From Glycomyces terrestris (GTDB taxonomy: Bacteria > Actinomycetota > Actinomycetes > Mycobacteriales > Micromonosporaceae), in NCBI RefSeq assembly GCF_003933745.1, contig NZ_RSEB01000001.1, positions 987,405 through 1,051,404 on the forward strand: DNA of 64,000 nucleotides, given 5' to 3'. The position numbers were made by a program, and so were the translations under genes. The notes under the pieces were generated by a model. That model did no database searches. It had not been told where the DNA came from and saw only the letters and a program-made list of their open reading frames with translations. Of this stretch, positions 28,886 through 38,597 are shown one piece after another. Numbering within the stretch: the first letter of the stretch is position 1; every line of letters begins with the position of its first letter.

Positions 28886-31680
28886 TGTTCGCAGGCCAGC
28901 GCCTGGCGTACCGGATCGCGCGCCGCGAAGCGTGGCGCTACAAGGGACGGTCGGCGCTGTCGATCACCCTCCTGGGCCTGCCCCTGCTCGCCGTCGCCGT
29001 CGGGGCGAGCGCCTACGACACCGCGCAGCTCTCCGAGGAGGAGACCGCCGCGCAGGTGTTGGGCGAGAACGAGGCGTACGTCGAGTTCGGCGTCCCCGGC
29101 GCCCCGCTCGTCCAGCACAGCTGGCACGACCGCTGGATCCTGTACGACCAGGAGGACTACGAGGACCCGGGCCGGGCGGTCACCGACACCGAGATCCTGT
29201 CCCTGCTGCCGATCGGGTCCTGGATCGCCCCCTACTCCCCCGACTCCGGGTCCGGCGACACCGTGCAGGTCGAGACCCCCGACGGGCTCGGACAGCTCTT
29301 CACCCACGGGTACGACCTCGCCGACGACCTCTACGAGGCGGCCGGGCTGGAGTACCTCGAAGGGTCGGCGCCCGGGCGCGGTGAAGTGGTCGTCAGTGCG
29401 GCGGCCGCCGACTACCTCGAGCTCGGCGTCGGCGACGACCTCGTGGTCGAGAGCGGCGCCGGCTCGGGCGAGCACGAGATCAGCGGCATCGTCGAGATGC
29501 CGTGGGACCTGAACGGGCGCTACGCGATCGGAGACGCGTTCCCGAACCAGGCGAGCGGCTGGCTGGTCGACACCCCCGAGCCGGTCACCAAGGACCAGGC
29601 GCTGGCCTTGAACGAGCTGGGGATGACCGTCTGGGCGCAGTCGCTGCTCGACGAGCCGGTCACCGGCCCGTACTCCGAGTCCTCGGCGATGATGGACGAC
29701 GCCGAGCTGCTGATCTACGGCCTCATCGTGGTCGTGGTCGTCATGGAGGTCGTGCTCCTGGCCGGGCCCGCGTTCGCGATCAGCGCCCGCCGGCGCACCC
29801 GCGAGTTCGCGCTCATGAGCGCGAACGGCGCGACGCCGGGGCAGGTCCGGTCCGTCGTCCTCGCGGGCGGCGTCCTCTTCGGACTCCTCGCGGCGGTGGC
29901 GGCGATCGTGCTCGGCGTCGGCCTCGTGGCGGCCGGGACGCCGTGGCTGGAGCAGTTCGTCGGCCACCGCAGCGCCGGGCTGCGGGTCATGCCGGCGCTC
30001 CAGGCCCTCCTCGTGGGCGTCGCCCTCGCGACCGGTCTGCTCTCGGCGCTCGCCGCCGCGATCAGCGCCTCGCGCATCAACGTGGTGGAGGCGCTGACCG
30101 GCCGAGCCGGGCGCCGCAAGGGCTCGAAGCGGTGGATGTTCGCCGGGATCGCCATGGTCGCCGCGGGCGTCGTGGCGGGCCTCGGCGGCGTGGCGATCTG
30201 GAGCCTGCCGCTCATGGCGGCGGCGATCGTCCTGGCGCAGCTGGGCATGGTCGTGTGCACGCCGGCGCTGCTGTCGTTCGCCTCGCGCCTGGGCCGGTGG
30301 CTGCCGCTGGCGCCGCGCATGGCGCTGCGGGAGGCCGGGCGCAACCGCGGCTCGGCGGCCCCGGCGATCGCGGCCGTCCTCGGCGTCGTGGCCGGGGGCA
30401 TGGCGTTCTCGATGATCGTCACCGCCGACACGGTGCGGCAGGAGCAGGAGCAGGAGCAGATCCTGACGCAGGGCCAGATGTCGCTGACGCTGTACAACAA
30501 CGCCGACGGCACCGTGATGCCCGCCTGGGACGCGGCGCTCGCGGAGGCCGAGGCGACGCTCGAGGCGAACCTCGGCGACGTCAGCCTGACCCCGGTGACC
30601 AAGTACTCGCCCGGGGAGGACTGCGCCGGGGAGCTCGAGAACGACCTCATGTGGGCCGACTGCGCCTGGACCGTGCTCAGGCCCGACGCGAACGAGTGCT
30701 CGTACTGGGACGCCGACCGGCCGGACGAGGCGGCCGAGCGGGCCGCCGTCGAGGCCGCCCGCGAGGACCCGCGCTGCGACGAGTCCCTCGCCGGGCAGGG
30801 CGCCCAGCTGTACGACGTCCCCGGCTCGACCGATCCCGAGGTCGTCGCCGAGTACACCGAGCTCGAAGGCGAGGAGCTCGCCCGCGCGGTCGAGGTGCTC
30901 GAAGCGGGCGGCGTGCTGGTGAGCGACCCGTGGGCGCTCACCGAGGACGACACGGTCGTGCTCCGCAAGAGCACCACGATCTTCGACGAGGAGGGCTACG
31001 CGATCGAGCCCCCGCCCGCCGACGTCGAGGTCGAACTGCCCGCGATGGCCGTGGAGCGCGGCCAGCTCGGCTTCTCGGAGCTCCTCCTCAGCCCCGCCGC
31101 CGCGGCGGCGCTGGACATGCAGGAGTCGCAGTGGCAGCGGTCCTACCTGGTGGAGGCGGCGAAGGAGCTGGAGCCGGGGACGGCCGAGGCGCTCGCCGAG
31201 GACTTCAACCGGGAGCTCGCCGGCGGCGACGTGTGGGCCTCGTTCGCCGTCACCGACTACACCGACCCGTTCATGTTCTACTTCACGATCGCCGTGACGG
31301 GCCTGTGCGCCCTGGTGGCGCTCGGCGCGACCGCGGTCTCGACCGGGCTCATCATCGCCGAGCAGCGGCGGGACATGGCCACGCTCGGCGCGGTCGGCGC
31401 GGCCCCGGGGCTGCGCAAGCGGTTCGCGATGTGGCAGACGGTGGTGATCGCGGCGTTCGGCGCCGGGCTCGGCACCCTCGCCGGCGTCGTCGGGTACGCG
31501 CTCATCCGGGAGGCCCTGAACCGGCCGTTCCAGTGGTCGTACCCGTTCCAGACGCTGTACGGCTGGGAGCTGCCGTGGGCGAGCTTCGCGATCATGCTGC
31601 TGGCGGTGCCGCTCGTGGCGGCCGCCGGGGCGCTGGTGTTCACGAAGGCGACGCTGCCGAGCGAGCGCCGGATCACTTAG
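28885..31680 (+). CDS. FtsX-type ABC permease, long, with Cys-containing external loop
   Basis: A 931-residue protein; ATG 28885 follows GAAGGGG by 7 nt. An N-terminal helix (ALSITLLGLPLLAVAVGA) is followed by a large external domain (~45-270). The first FtsX core (~270-420) contains RRRTREFALMSANGATPGQVR. After more helices and LAPRMALREAGRNRG comes a second external domain (~520-790) with four Cys in about 50 residues (GEDCAGEL, WADCAW, NECSYW, DPRCDES), likely disulfide-bonded. A second core ends the protein (EQRRDMATLGAVGAAPGLRKR). It would work with the upstream ATPase, probably exporting or sensing an antimicrobial, as inferred from PadR control. Confidence 0.92.
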   Translation: MFAGQRLAYRIARREAWRYKGRSALSITLLGLPLLAVAVGASAYDTAQLSEEETAAQVLGENEAYVEFGVPGAPLVQHSWHDRWILYDQEDYEDPGRAVTDTEILSLLPIGSWIAPYSPDSGSGDTVQVETPDGLGQLFTHGYDLADDLYEAAGLEYLEGSAPGRGEVVVSAAAADYLELGVGDDLVVESGAGSGEHEISGIVEMPWDLNGRYAIGDAFPNQASGWLVDTPEPVTKDQALALNELGMTVWAQSLLDEPVTGPYSESSAMMDDAELLIYGLIVVVVVMEVVLLAGPAFAISARRRTREFALMSANGATPGQVRSVVLAGGVLFGLLAAVAAIVLGVGLVAAGTPWLEQFVGHRSAGLRVMPALQALLVGVALATGLLSALAAAISASRINVVEALTGRAGRRKGSKRWMFAGIAMVAAGVVAGLGGVAIWSLPLMAAAIVLAQLGMVVCTPALLSFASRLGRWLPLAPRMALREAGRNRGSAAPAIAAVLGVVAGGMAFSMIVTADTVRQEQEQEQILTQGQMSLTLYNNADGTVMPAWDAALAEAEATLEANLGDVSLTPVTKYSPGEDCAGELENDLMWADCAWTVLRPDANECSYWDADRPDEAAERAAVEAAREDPRCDESLAGQGAQLYDVPGSTDPEVVAEYTELEGEELARAVEVLEAGGVLVSDPWALTEDDTVVLRKSTTIFDEEGYAIEPPPADVEVELPAMAVERGQLGFSELLLSPAAAAALDMQESQWQRSYLVEAAKELEPGTAEALAEDFNRELAGGDVWASFAVTDYTDPFMFYFTIAVTGLCALVALGATAVSTGLIIAEQRRDMATLGAVGAAPGLRKRFAMWQTVVIAAFGAGLGTLAGVVGYALIREALNRPFQWSYPFQTLYGWELPWASFAIMLLAVPLVAAAGALVFTKATLPSERRIT

Positions 31681-31700
31681 CGCCCAAGGAGGACGGAGGA

Positions 31701-31727
31701 GGCCCGCCTGCGATCCGCAGGCGGGCC
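31701..31727. terminator. 12-bp hairpin after the ABC permease
   Basis: Arms 31701-31712 and 31716-31727 pair perfectly with loop ATC, 20 bp past the permease stop. No U-tract follows. Confidence 0.75.
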
Positions 31728-31802
31728 TTCGCGTTCGCGGGGCGGCCTCGCGGCATCCGTCCGGCCGGCGCCGCCGCGGCCCGGCTCAGGGGCGCGGCGC
31801 CG

Positions 31803-32699
31803 CTACAGCTGTCCCGCGGGCGTTCCCGCGGGGACGCCGGTGGAGGGCAGGGTGAGGATCTCGAAGCCGTCGTCGGTGACCAGGAGCGTGTGCTCGAACT
31901 GGGCGGTCCACTTGCGGTCGCGGGTGACGGCGGTCCAGCCGTCGTCCCACATCTCGTGGTCGGCGGTCCCGAGGTTGATCATCGGCTCGATCGTGAACGT
32001 CATGCCGGTCTCGATCACGGTGGTGAGCTTCGGATTGTCGTAGTGCGGCACGTAGAGCCCGGAGTGGAACGAGGTGCCGATGCCGTGGCCGGTGAACTGG
32101 CGGACCACGCCGTAGCCGAAGCGGGAGGCGTACGCCTCGATGACCTTGCCGACGACGTTGAGCTGGCGGCCGGGCTTGACGGCCCTGATGCCGCGCCAGG
32201 TGGCCTTCCAGGTGCGCTCGACGAGGTCGCGGGCCTCCTGGGAGACGTCCCCGGCGAGGAAGGTGGCGTTGCAGTCGCCGTGGACGCCGCCGATGAACGC
32301 GGTGATGTCGATGTTGACGATGTCGCCGTCCTGGACGACGGTGGAGTCGGGGATGCCGTGGCAGATGACCTCGTTGAGCGAGGTGCAGCAGGACTTCGGG
32401 TAGCCGCGGTAGCCGAGCGTCGAGGGGTAGGCGCCGAGGTCGCACAGGTACTCGTGGGCGACGGCGTCGATCTCGTCGGTGGTGACGCCGGGCGCGACGG
32501 CCTTGCCGGCCTCGACGAGGGCGTCGGCGGCGATGCGGCCGGCGACGCGCATCCGCTCGATCGTCTCGGCGTCCTTGACCTCGCTGCCGGTGAACGGGGT
32601 CGGCGCGGCCTTGCCGACGTACTCGGGGCGCTCGATCGCGTCGGGGACGCTCCTGCGGGGACTCTGCCTTCCGGGGCGCAGCGCGGGACGGGAACTCAT
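31803..32699 (-). CDS. map: Type I methionine aminopeptidase (long N-terminal form)
   Basis: A 298-residue enzyme removing initiator Met. Metal and active-site motifs are all present: [29 protein letters not shown] (two Asp), [11 protein letters not shown] (His), TIEPMINLG (Glu) and QFEHTLLV (Glu). A ~45-residue N-terminal extension includes the [17 protein letters not shown] segment typical of the actinobacterial MapB-type enzyme with an SH3-binding-like linker. ATG 32699 is followed by basic [12 protein letters not shown]. It appears monocistronic. Confidence 0.95.
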   Translation of the reverse strand: MSSRPALRPGRQSPRRSVPDAIERPEYVGKAAPTPFTGSEVKDAETIERMRVAGRIAADALVEAGKAVAPGVTTDEIDAVAHEYLCDLGAYPSTLGYRGYPKSCCTSLNEVICHGIPDSTVVQDGDIVNIDITAFIGGVHGDCNATFLAGDVSQEARDLVERTWKATWRGIRAVKPGRQLNVVGKVIEAYASRFGYGVVRQFTGHGIGTSFHSGLYVPHYDNPKLTTVIETGMTFTIEPMINLGTADHEMWDDGWTAVTRDRKWTAQFEHTLLVTDDGFEILTLPSTGVPAGTPAGQL

Positions 32700-33041
32700 C
32701 CGCCCAGCCTAACGTCCGCGCGCACCGGGACCTGCGGGGCGGCTGTGACTCCGTTACCGAGACGACGCGGAAAAGTGCGGTTCGCGAGGAGAAAACCTCT
32801 TGCGTTTCGAGTCCCGAATCGGCATCCTGAGTGCACCGGCCCGCGTCCGAGCAGGCCGGACCCCGCGAGGCCTCTCCTATCCGAGCCGACGCGGGGCGCT
32901 GCTCCCGCGGCAGTGCCGGCAACCTGGTTCCGTACCTGGAAGACGGCGTACGACACCTCCCGCGGTCGAGCGCCCCGCCTGTCCAACCCAGGCGGCGTGC
33001 AGTCGCCCTGCGTCGGCTCACCACTCCCCCGCACGCGAGCA
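32700..33041. other. Intergenic stretch without a supported gene
   Basis: About 340 bp between map and the next minus-strand gene end. All frames here are of low-complexity Arg/Pro/Ala type without family resemblance. A fragment TTTCGAGTCCCGAATC at ~32805-32820 looks like a tRNA T-arm but no acceptor or anticodon stem fits around it. The map promoter should lie at its left edge. I see nothing else. Confidence 0.4.
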
Positions 33042-33072
33042 GGCCCGCGTCCCCCCGTCAGGGGCGCGGGCC
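33042..33072 (-). terminator. GC hairpin downstream of the 174-residue membrane protein
   Basis: GGCCCGCG (33042-33049) pairs with CGCGGGCC (33065-33072), extended by CCCC/GGGG across one bulged T. It is 16 bp past the minus-strand stop. A second small hairpin, 33081-33099, spans the stop codon itself. Confidence 0.65.
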
Positions 33073-33087
33073 GCTCCTGCGAAGCCG

Positions 33088-33612
33088 TCAGGCGGCTTCG
33101 AGCTCCTTGGTCGGCTCCTCGGCGGCCGCGGCGGCCGCCGCCTCCGGGGCGCTGACCTCCTGCGCCAGCCGCTCCCACAGCATCCCGCCGGAGTGGGCGA
33201 TCGCGCCGATAATCGAGGGCACGAACGGCAGCACCCAGTCCGCGAGGAACCCGCTGTGCGGCATGTTGAGCACCAGCATCGCCGAACCGGCGCACAGCAG
33301 GCCCTGGAGCGTGCCGCGCCAGGCGGCGCGGGTGCCGTCGACGACGGCCTCGCGGCGCTCGGTCGCCGGGTCGTGGAACTCCGAGAGCCCCGCGGCGTCG
33401 CGGCGGCCCAGGTAGGCGCCGACGACCGCCTGCACGGCGGTGCCGGTGACGACCGCCGCCAGGAGGCTGTTCTTGGTGACGACGTAGATCAGCGCGAACA
33501 GCAGCCCGCCGCCGAGGAGCGTCAGGACGCCCCGGATCCAGTCGACCTTCTCACCCGGGTACCAGTAGTACTTGGTGACACCCTCGGAAATCTGGCGTTC
33601 GATCTTGCCCAT
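33088..33612 (-). CDS. Uncharacterised membrane protein (174 aa)
   Basis: Start ATG 33612 (MGKIERQISEGVTKYYWYPG) follows GGGGAG by 8 nt. Two or three hydrophobic helices are visible early (VLTLLGGGLLFALIYVV, SLLAAVVTGTAVQAVVGAYLG) and later (GTLQGLLCAGSAMLVLNM, FVPSIIGAIAHSGGMLW), with a polar central loop (FHDPATERREAVVDGTR). The tail is Ala/Glu-rich. I do not recognise the family. It stands alone, upstream of its own hairpin terminator, with 223 bp to ispG in which I see no gene. Confidence 0.75.
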   Translation of the reverse strand: MGKIERQISEGVTKYYWYPGEKVDWIRGVLTLLGGGLLFALIYVVTKNSLLAAVVTGTAVQAVVGAYLGRRDAAGLSEFHDPATERREAVVDGTRAAWRGTLQGLLCAGSAMLVLNMPHSGFLADWVLPFVPSIIGAIAHSGGMLWERLAQEVSAPEAAAAAAAEEPTKELEAA

Positions 33613-33835
33613 GTCGGTGGCTCCCCATGTCGTCGGACGGCCCGGTCGCGGGCGCTGTGCGGGCGCAGCCGTAATTATGCGTGGCGCAGGACACGTCGCA
33701 GGCGGAATCCTCCGAGTCATCAATGTGGAATTTCACACAAGATGAGCGCGGTGTCCGGTTTCGACCTGGCCTGAACTGCCGCTCTGTACCAAGCGTAGGG
33801 AAGCGGACGCCGGCGCGGAGTCGGCGATCCGACAG

Positions 33836-35017
33836 TCAGTGGACCTTGACGACCGGTCCGGCGAGCCCGCGGAGCTCCTCGGGCAGCTCGGCGCCCATCT
33901 CCTCGGCGAGGCGCACGGCCTCCTCGATGAGCGTCTCCACGATCTGCGACTCGGGCACGGTCCGGATGACCTCGCCCTTGACGAAGATCTGGCCCTTGCC
34001 GTTGCCGCTCGCGACGCCCAGGTCGGCCTCGCGGGCCTCGCCGGGGCCGTTCACGACGCAGCCCATGACAGCCACGCGCAGCGGGACCGGCAGGCCCTCG
34101 AGCCCGGCCGTGACCTGCTCGGCCAGGGTGTAGACGTCGACCTGCGCGCGCCCGCACGAGGGGCACGAGACGATCTCCAGGCCGCGCTCGCGCAGGCCCA
34201 GGGACTCCAGGATCTGGTTGCCGACCTTGACCTCCTCGACCGGCGGGGCCGAGAGCGAGACGCGGATGGTGTCACCGATGCCCTCCGACAGGAGCGCGCC
34301 GAAGGCCGCGGCGGACTTGATGGTGCCCTGGAACGCGGGCCCGGCCTCGGTGACGCCGAGGTGCAGCGGGTAGTCGCACTGCTCGGAGAGCAGCCGGTAG
34401 GCCTTGACCATGACGACCGGGTCGTTGTGCTTGACCGAGATCTTGATGTCGCGGAAGTCGTGCTCCTCGAACAGGGACGCCTCCCACAGCGCCGACTCGA
34501 CCAGCGCCTCGGGCGTGGCCTTGCCGTACTTCTGGAGCAGGCGCTTGTCGAGCGAGCCGGCGTTGACGCCGATGCGGATCGGGGTTCCGGCGTCCTTCGC
34601 GGCCCGGGCGATCTCGCCGACGCGGTCGTCGAACTGCTTGATGTTGCCCGGGTTCACGCGCACCGCCGCGCAGCCGGCGTCGATGGCCGCGAAGACGTAC
34701 TTCGGCTGGAAGTGGATGTCCGCGATGACCGGGATCTGCGACTGCTTCGCGATCACCTTGAGCGCGTCCGCGTCGTCCTGGGTCGGGCAGGCGACGCGCA
34801 CGATCTGGCAGCCGGTGGCGGTGAGCTCGGCGATCTGCTGGAGCGTCGCGCCGATGTCGGAGGTCCGGGTGGTGGTCATCGACTGGACGCTGATCGGGGC
34901 CCCGCCGCCGACGAGCACGCCGCCGACGTTGAGCTGGCGGGTCTGCTTCCGGGGCGCCAGGGGCTCGATCTCGTGGTCGTGGCGCTTGGTGGGGATCCCG
35001 AGGTTCACTGCGGTCAT
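33836..35017 (-). CDS. ispG: 4-hydroxy-3-methylbut-2-en-1-yl diphosphate synthase (IspG/GcpE)
   Basis: A 393-residue iron-sulfur enzyme converting MEcPP to HMBPP in the MEP isoprenoid pathway. ATG 35017 (MTAVNLGIP) lies 9 nt after GGAG; an ATG 15 nt earlier has none. The TIM-barrel half shows [34 protein letters not shown] and VIADIHFQP. The C-terminal half carries the [4Fe-4S] ligands in SCPSCGR and [11 protein letters not shown]. It is the third gene of dxr-rip1-ispG, the arrangement also seen in mycobacteria. Confidence 0.96.
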   Translation of the reverse strand: MTAVNLGIPTKRHDHEIEPLAPRKQTRQLNVGGVLVGGGAPISVQSMTTTRTSDIGATLQQIAELTATGCQIVRVACPTQDDADALKVIAKQSQIPVIADIHFQPKYVFAAIDAGCAAVRVNPGNIKQFDDRVGEIARAAKDAGTPIRIGVNAGSLDKRLLQKYGKATPEALVESALWEASLFEEHDFRDIKISVKHNDPVVMVKAYRLLSEQCDYPLHLGVTEAGPAFQGTIKSAAAFGALLSEGIGDTIRVSLSAPPVEEVKVGNQILESLGLRERGLEIVSCPSCGRAQVDVYTLAEQVTAGLEGLPVPLRVAVMGCVVNGPGEAREADLGVASGNGKGQIFVKGEVIRTVPESQIVETLIEEAVRLAEEMGAELPEELRGLAGPVVKVH

Positions 35018-35045
35018 GTGGCTAGTCTCCACCCAGATTCGCGGG

Positions 35046-36317
35046 TCAGTTGAAGATGGTGATCGGGTTGACGATGTCGGCGGTGATGGTCAGCAGCATG
35101 AAGCCGCCCAGGAGGACGATCACAGCGTAGGTCAGCGGCATCAGCTTCAAGTAGTCAACTCGCCCGGGGTCGGGCTTGCCGCGCTTGGCGGCGACCCAAG
35201 ACCGGAACCGCTCGTACCAGGCGATGGCGATGTGTCCGCCGTCCATCGGCAGCAGCGGCAGCAGGTTGAACACGCCGATGAAGTAGTTCAGGACCACCAG
35301 CAGCATGAAGAACATCGCCCACTGGTCGTACTGGACCATCTCGCCGCCGAGGCGGGAGGCGCCCACGACGCTGACGGGGGTGTCGTCGGCGCGCTCGGCG
35401 CCCCAGATCGAGTCCCACAGCGGCGGGATCTTCGAGGGCAGCTGGCCCAGTGCGATGAACGTCTCCTTGAACATGTCCCCGGTGTAGGAGAAGGTCTCGC
35501 CGATGCCGGCGATCGGGCCGGCGCCCGCGGCGGTGTACGGGATCGAGGGGTCGACGTAGACGTAGACGCCCAGGCGCGCGGCGGTCTCGGTGCCGCCGTC
35601 GGCGGTCTCGACCTCGGCGGCGTACGGGGTGACCTCGACGGTCCGCTCGGCGCCGTCGCGGTCGACGGTGACGGCGACCGGCTCGCCGGGGGTGAGCTCG
35701 CCGACGGCGGCCAGGAGGCCGTCCCAGTCGGCGACCGGCGCGCCCGCGACGGCGGTGATCTCGTCGCCGTTCGCGATGCCCGCGGCGGCGGCCGGGCCCT
35801 CGATCTGGCCCTCGGGGCAGTCGCCGGCGGTGCCGGTGGCGGGGTCGGAGGTCTCCACGCAGGGGGCGACCTCGACGGCGACGTCCTCCTGCGCCTGGGT
35901 GGCGGCCTCGGCCCAGGCCGGGTTCTGGCCGATGCCGACGAAGGAGACGAGGATCCACAGGACGATGAAGCCGAGCACGAAGTGGGTGACCGAGCCGGCG
36001 GCGAGCACGACGGTGCGCTGCCACAGCGGCTTGCGCCAGAAGACCCGCTTCTGGTCCTTCTCGTCGAGGTCTTCCTCCTCCTCTTCGAGTGGGGTCATGC
36101 CGACGATCTTGACGAAGCCGCCGAGCGGCACGCCCTTGACGCCGTACTCGGTCTCGCCCTTCCGGAAGGACCACAGGGTCGGGCCGAATCCCACGAAGTA
36201 CCGGGTCACCTTCATCCCGAAGCCCTTCGCGGTGAGCATGTGCCCGAACTCGTGAAGGCTGACGGAGATGAGGATCGCGAGCGCGAAGAGCGCGATACCG
36301 GTGATGTAGGCCAGCAA
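35046..36317 (-). CDS. rip1: Site-2 protease Rip1 (M50 family, RseP-like)
   Basis: A 423-residue intramembrane zinc metalloprotease. The N-terminal helix contains the catalytic HEFGH (~22-26); the C-terminal membrane region has [13 protein letters not shown], giving the third zinc ligand. Between them lie two helices, an acidic loop ([13 protein letters not shown]) and a PDZ domain (~165-245, [20 protein letters not shown]) facing outward. Such proteases cut anti-sigma factors to release sigma factors. The neighbours dxr (12 bp) and ispG (28 bp) match the classic actinobacterial cluster. The external loop has two extra Cys (APCVETS, GDCPEG). Confidence 0.94.
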   Translation of the reverse strand: MLAYITGIALFALAILISVSLHEFGHMLTAKGFGMKVTRYFVGFGPTLWSFRKGETEYGVKGVPLGGFVKIVGMTPLEEEEEDLDEKDQKRVFWRKPLWQRTVVLAAGSVTHFVLGFIVLWILVSFVGIGQNPAWAEAATQAQEDVAVEVAPCVETSDPATGTAGDCPEGQIEGPAAAAGIANGDEITAVAGAPVADWDGLLAAVGELTPGEPVAVTVDRDGAERTVEVTPYAAEVETADGGTETAARLGVYVYVDPSIPYTAAGAGPIAGIGETFSYTGDMFKETFIALGQLPSKIPPLWDSIWGAERADDTPVSVVGASRLGGEMVQYDQWAMFFMLLVVLNYFIGVFNLLPLLPMDGGHIAIAWYERFRSWVAAKRGKPDPGRVDYLKLMPLTYAVIVLLGGFMLLTITADIVNPITIFN

Positions 36318-36329
36318 GTCTGTCTCCTT

Positions 36330-37535
36330 CTAACGCTCGGACGCGTCCAAGACTAGCCGTCGGGCGCTCGACCGCGCCCACTTCTCCGCCTCGAGTACGT
36401 CTGCGACACTGGAGGGTCGCCCGAAGTCCGGGGCGGCGGCGAGGACCGCTTCGATGGTGTCGACGATGCCGGGGAACGGCAGCCGCCCGTCGCGGAACGC
36501 GGCCACCGCCTCCTCGTTGGCGGCGTTGAAGACCGCGGGGTTCAGGCCCCCGGCGCGGCCGGCGTCCTTGGCGAGCGCGACGGCCGGGAACGCGGTCTCG
36601 TCGAGCGGTTCGAAGTGCCAGTCGCAGGCCCGGGACCAGTCGACGGGGCGGGCGGCGCCGGGGAGGCGGTCGGGCCAGGCGAGGGCGTGGCCGATCGGCA
36701 GGCGCATGTCGGGCGGGGAGGCCTGGGCGATGGTGGAGCCGTCGGCGAACTCGACCATGGAGTGGATCACCGACTGGGGGTGGACGACGACCTCGATGTC
36801 GTCGTAGCCGATCCCGAACAGCTCGTGGGCCTCGATCACCTCCAGGGCCTTGTTCACCATGGTCGCGGAGTTGATGGTGATGACCGGGCCCATGTCCCAG
36901 GTGGGGTGGGCGAGGGCGTCCTGGACGGTGACGCCGGCGAGCTCGGCGCGGGTGCGGCCGCGGAAGGGCCCGCCCGAGGCGGTGAGGATGAGCTTCGCCA
37001 CCCGCTCGGGCCGGCCCGAGCGCAGGCACTGGGCGAGCGCGGAGTGCTCGGAGTCGACCGGGACGATCTGGCCCGGCGCGGCCAGGTCCCACACCAGGGC
37101 GGCGCCCGCGATGAGGGACTCCTTGTTGGCGAGGGCGACCTGGTGGCCGGCCTTGAGGGCCGCGAGGGTCGGTTCGAGGCCGATCGAGCCGGTGATGCCG
37201 TTGAGCACGGTGTGGCAGGGCCAGGCGGCGAGCTCGGTCATGGCCGAGCGGCCCGCGATGAGCTTCGGCATCTTGAAGCCGCCCGAGTCCCAGTCGCGCT
37301 CCTTGGCGGCGGCGAACAGGCGCAGCTGGACGGCTTCGAGGGCGGTGGCGTCGGCGACGGCCACGACGTCGACGCCGAGGTCGACGGCCTGCTCGGCCAG
37401 GGCGGCGGGGTTGGCGCCGCCCGCGCCGATCCCGACGATGCGGTACTTGCCGGGGTTGGCGCGGACGATGTCGATGGCCTGGGTGCCGATGGAGCCGGTG
37501 GACCCCAGCAGCACGATCTCGCGTTGGTCGGTCAC
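36330..37535 (-). CDS. dxr: 1-deoxy-D-xylulose 5-phosphate reductoisomerase
   Basis: A 401-residue NADPH enzyme making MEP, the committed isoprenoid precursor. The GTG start at 37535 begins [17 protein letters not shown], the NADPH-binding motif. [57 protein letters not shown] and [15 protein letters not shown] are diagnostic. The C-terminal helical domain includes [16 protein letters not shown]. It lies 12 bp before rip1 and 14 bp after purU, so probably one transcript. Confidence 0.96.
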   Translation of the reverse strand: MTDQREIVLLGSTGSIGTQAIDIVRANPGKYRIVGIGAGGANPAALAEQAVDLGVDVVAVADATALEAVQLRLFAAAKERDWDSGGFKMPKLIAGRSAMTELAAWPCHTVLNGITGSIGLEPTLAALKAGHQVALANKESLIAGAALVWDLAAPGQIVPVDSEHSALAQCLRSGRPERVAKLILTASGGPFRGRTRAELAGVTVQDALAHPTWDMGPVITINSATMVNKALEVIEAHELFGIGYDDIEVVVHPQSVIHSMVEFADGSTIAQASPPDMRLPIGHALAWPDRLPGAARPVDWSRACDWHFEPLDETAFPAVALAKDAGRAGGLNPAVFNAANEEAVAAFRDGRLPFPGIVDTIEAVLAAAPDFGRPSSVADVLEAEKWARSSARRLVLDASER

Positions 37536-37549
37536 GCGGCCATTATCCG

Positions 37550-38395
37550 CTAGCGGAACACGACGGTCGTGTGCCCGTTGAGGAGAATCCTCTGATCGAG
37601 GTGGGCGGCGAGGCCGCGGGCCAGGCAGGTGGACTCGAGGTCGCGTCCGGCCGAGACGAAGTCCTCGGGGCTCATCGCGTGGTCGACGCGGGCGACCTCC
37701 TGGTCGATGATGGGGCCCTCGTCGAGGTCGGAGGTGACGTAGTGGCAGGTCGCGCCGATGAGCTTGACGCCGCGGGCGTGGGCTTGGTGGTAGGGCTTGG
37801 CGCCCTTGAAGCTCGGCAGGAACGAGTGGTGGATGTTGAGGATGCGGCCGGGCAGCTTGGCGCAGAACTCGGGCGAGAGGATCTGCATGTAGCGGGCGAG
37901 CACGACGACGTCGATCCGCTCAGACTCGATGAGGTCGAGGATCTGCTGCTCCTGGGCGGCCTTGCCGCCGGGCCCGACCGGGAGGTGGTGGAAGGGCACG
38001 CCGGAGGAGGCGGCGAGGTCGGCCCAGTCGGGGTGGTTGGAGACGACGGCGGCCGCCTCGCCGTGGAGGGCGCCGATGCGGAAGCGGTAGAGCAGGTCGT
38101 TCAGGCAGTGGCCCTGCTTGGAGGCCATGATGAGGACGCGCGGCTTGACGGCGCGGTCGTGGAGCTGCCAGTCCATGTCGAATTCGCGGGCGATCTCGGC
38201 GAAGCCGACGGCCAGTTCGTCCCGGGCGTGCTCGGTCCTGAACTCGACGCGCATGAAGAAGCGTCCGGAGCCGTGCTCGGAGAACTGCTGGGAGTCCTCG
38301 ATGTTCGCGTCGCGGCGGGTGAGGAAGCCCGAGACGGCGTACACGATGCCGAGGCGGTCGGGGCAGGAGAGCGTGAGCACGAACTGGCTGGTCAT
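37550..38395 (-). CDS. purU: Formyltetrahydrofolate deformylase
   Basis: A 281-residue enzyme releasing formate from 10-formyl-THF, for purine synthesis and the one-carbon balance. ATG 38395 ([18 protein letters not shown]) is the family start; the frame extends 17 codons upstream without support. The ACT domain (~1-85) is followed by the formyltransferase domain with [23 protein letters not shown], catalytic [16 protein letters not shown] and [10 protein letters not shown]. It lies 14 bp upstream of dxr. Confidence 0.95.
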   Translation of the reverse strand: MTSQFVLTLSCPDRLGIVYAVSGFLTRRDANIEDSQQFSEHGSGRFFMRVEFRTEHARDELAVGFAEIAREFDMDWQLHDRAVKPRVLIMASKQGHCLNDLLYRFRIGALHGEAAAVVSNHPDWADLAASSGVPFHHLPVGPGGKAAQEQQILDLIESERIDVVVLARYMQILSPEFCAKLPGRILNIHHSFLPSFKGAKPYHQAHARGVKLIGATCHYVTSDLDEGPIIDQEVARVDHAMSPEDFVSAGRDLESTCLARGLAAHLDQRILLNGHTTVVFR

Positions 38396-38510
38396 CCCAC
38401 CAATGATACGGAGGGTCCGGCGGGGGCGGCAATCGACGTCCGTCACGGACGGGACGGCACCGGAGGGACGGCGCGGGGACCAGGGCCCCGGAAGGGCCCG
38501 GACGGCGAGG

Positions 38511-38569
38511 AAGGGCGGACTCTTTCGAGTTCACCCTTCCCCTCCATGATAGCTCGCTCAGCGTGAGCG
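38511..38569. terminator. Two hairpins between purU and the sugar-transport operon
   Basis: An imperfect 12-bp stem at 38511-38538 with loop TTTC, then a perfect 6-bp stem CGCTCA/TGAGCG at 38555-38569. The second lies just past the substrate-binding-protein stop (minus strand) and probably ends that operon. Evidence is structural only. Confidence 0.5.
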
Positions 38570-38597
38570 TCAAGTCACACCGAGCGACGATCTCGGA

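Noticed and set aside
32790..32825. tRNA-like T-arm fragment (TTTCGAGTCCCGAATC)
   Set aside because: No acceptor, D-arm or anticodon stem can be folded around it on either strand.
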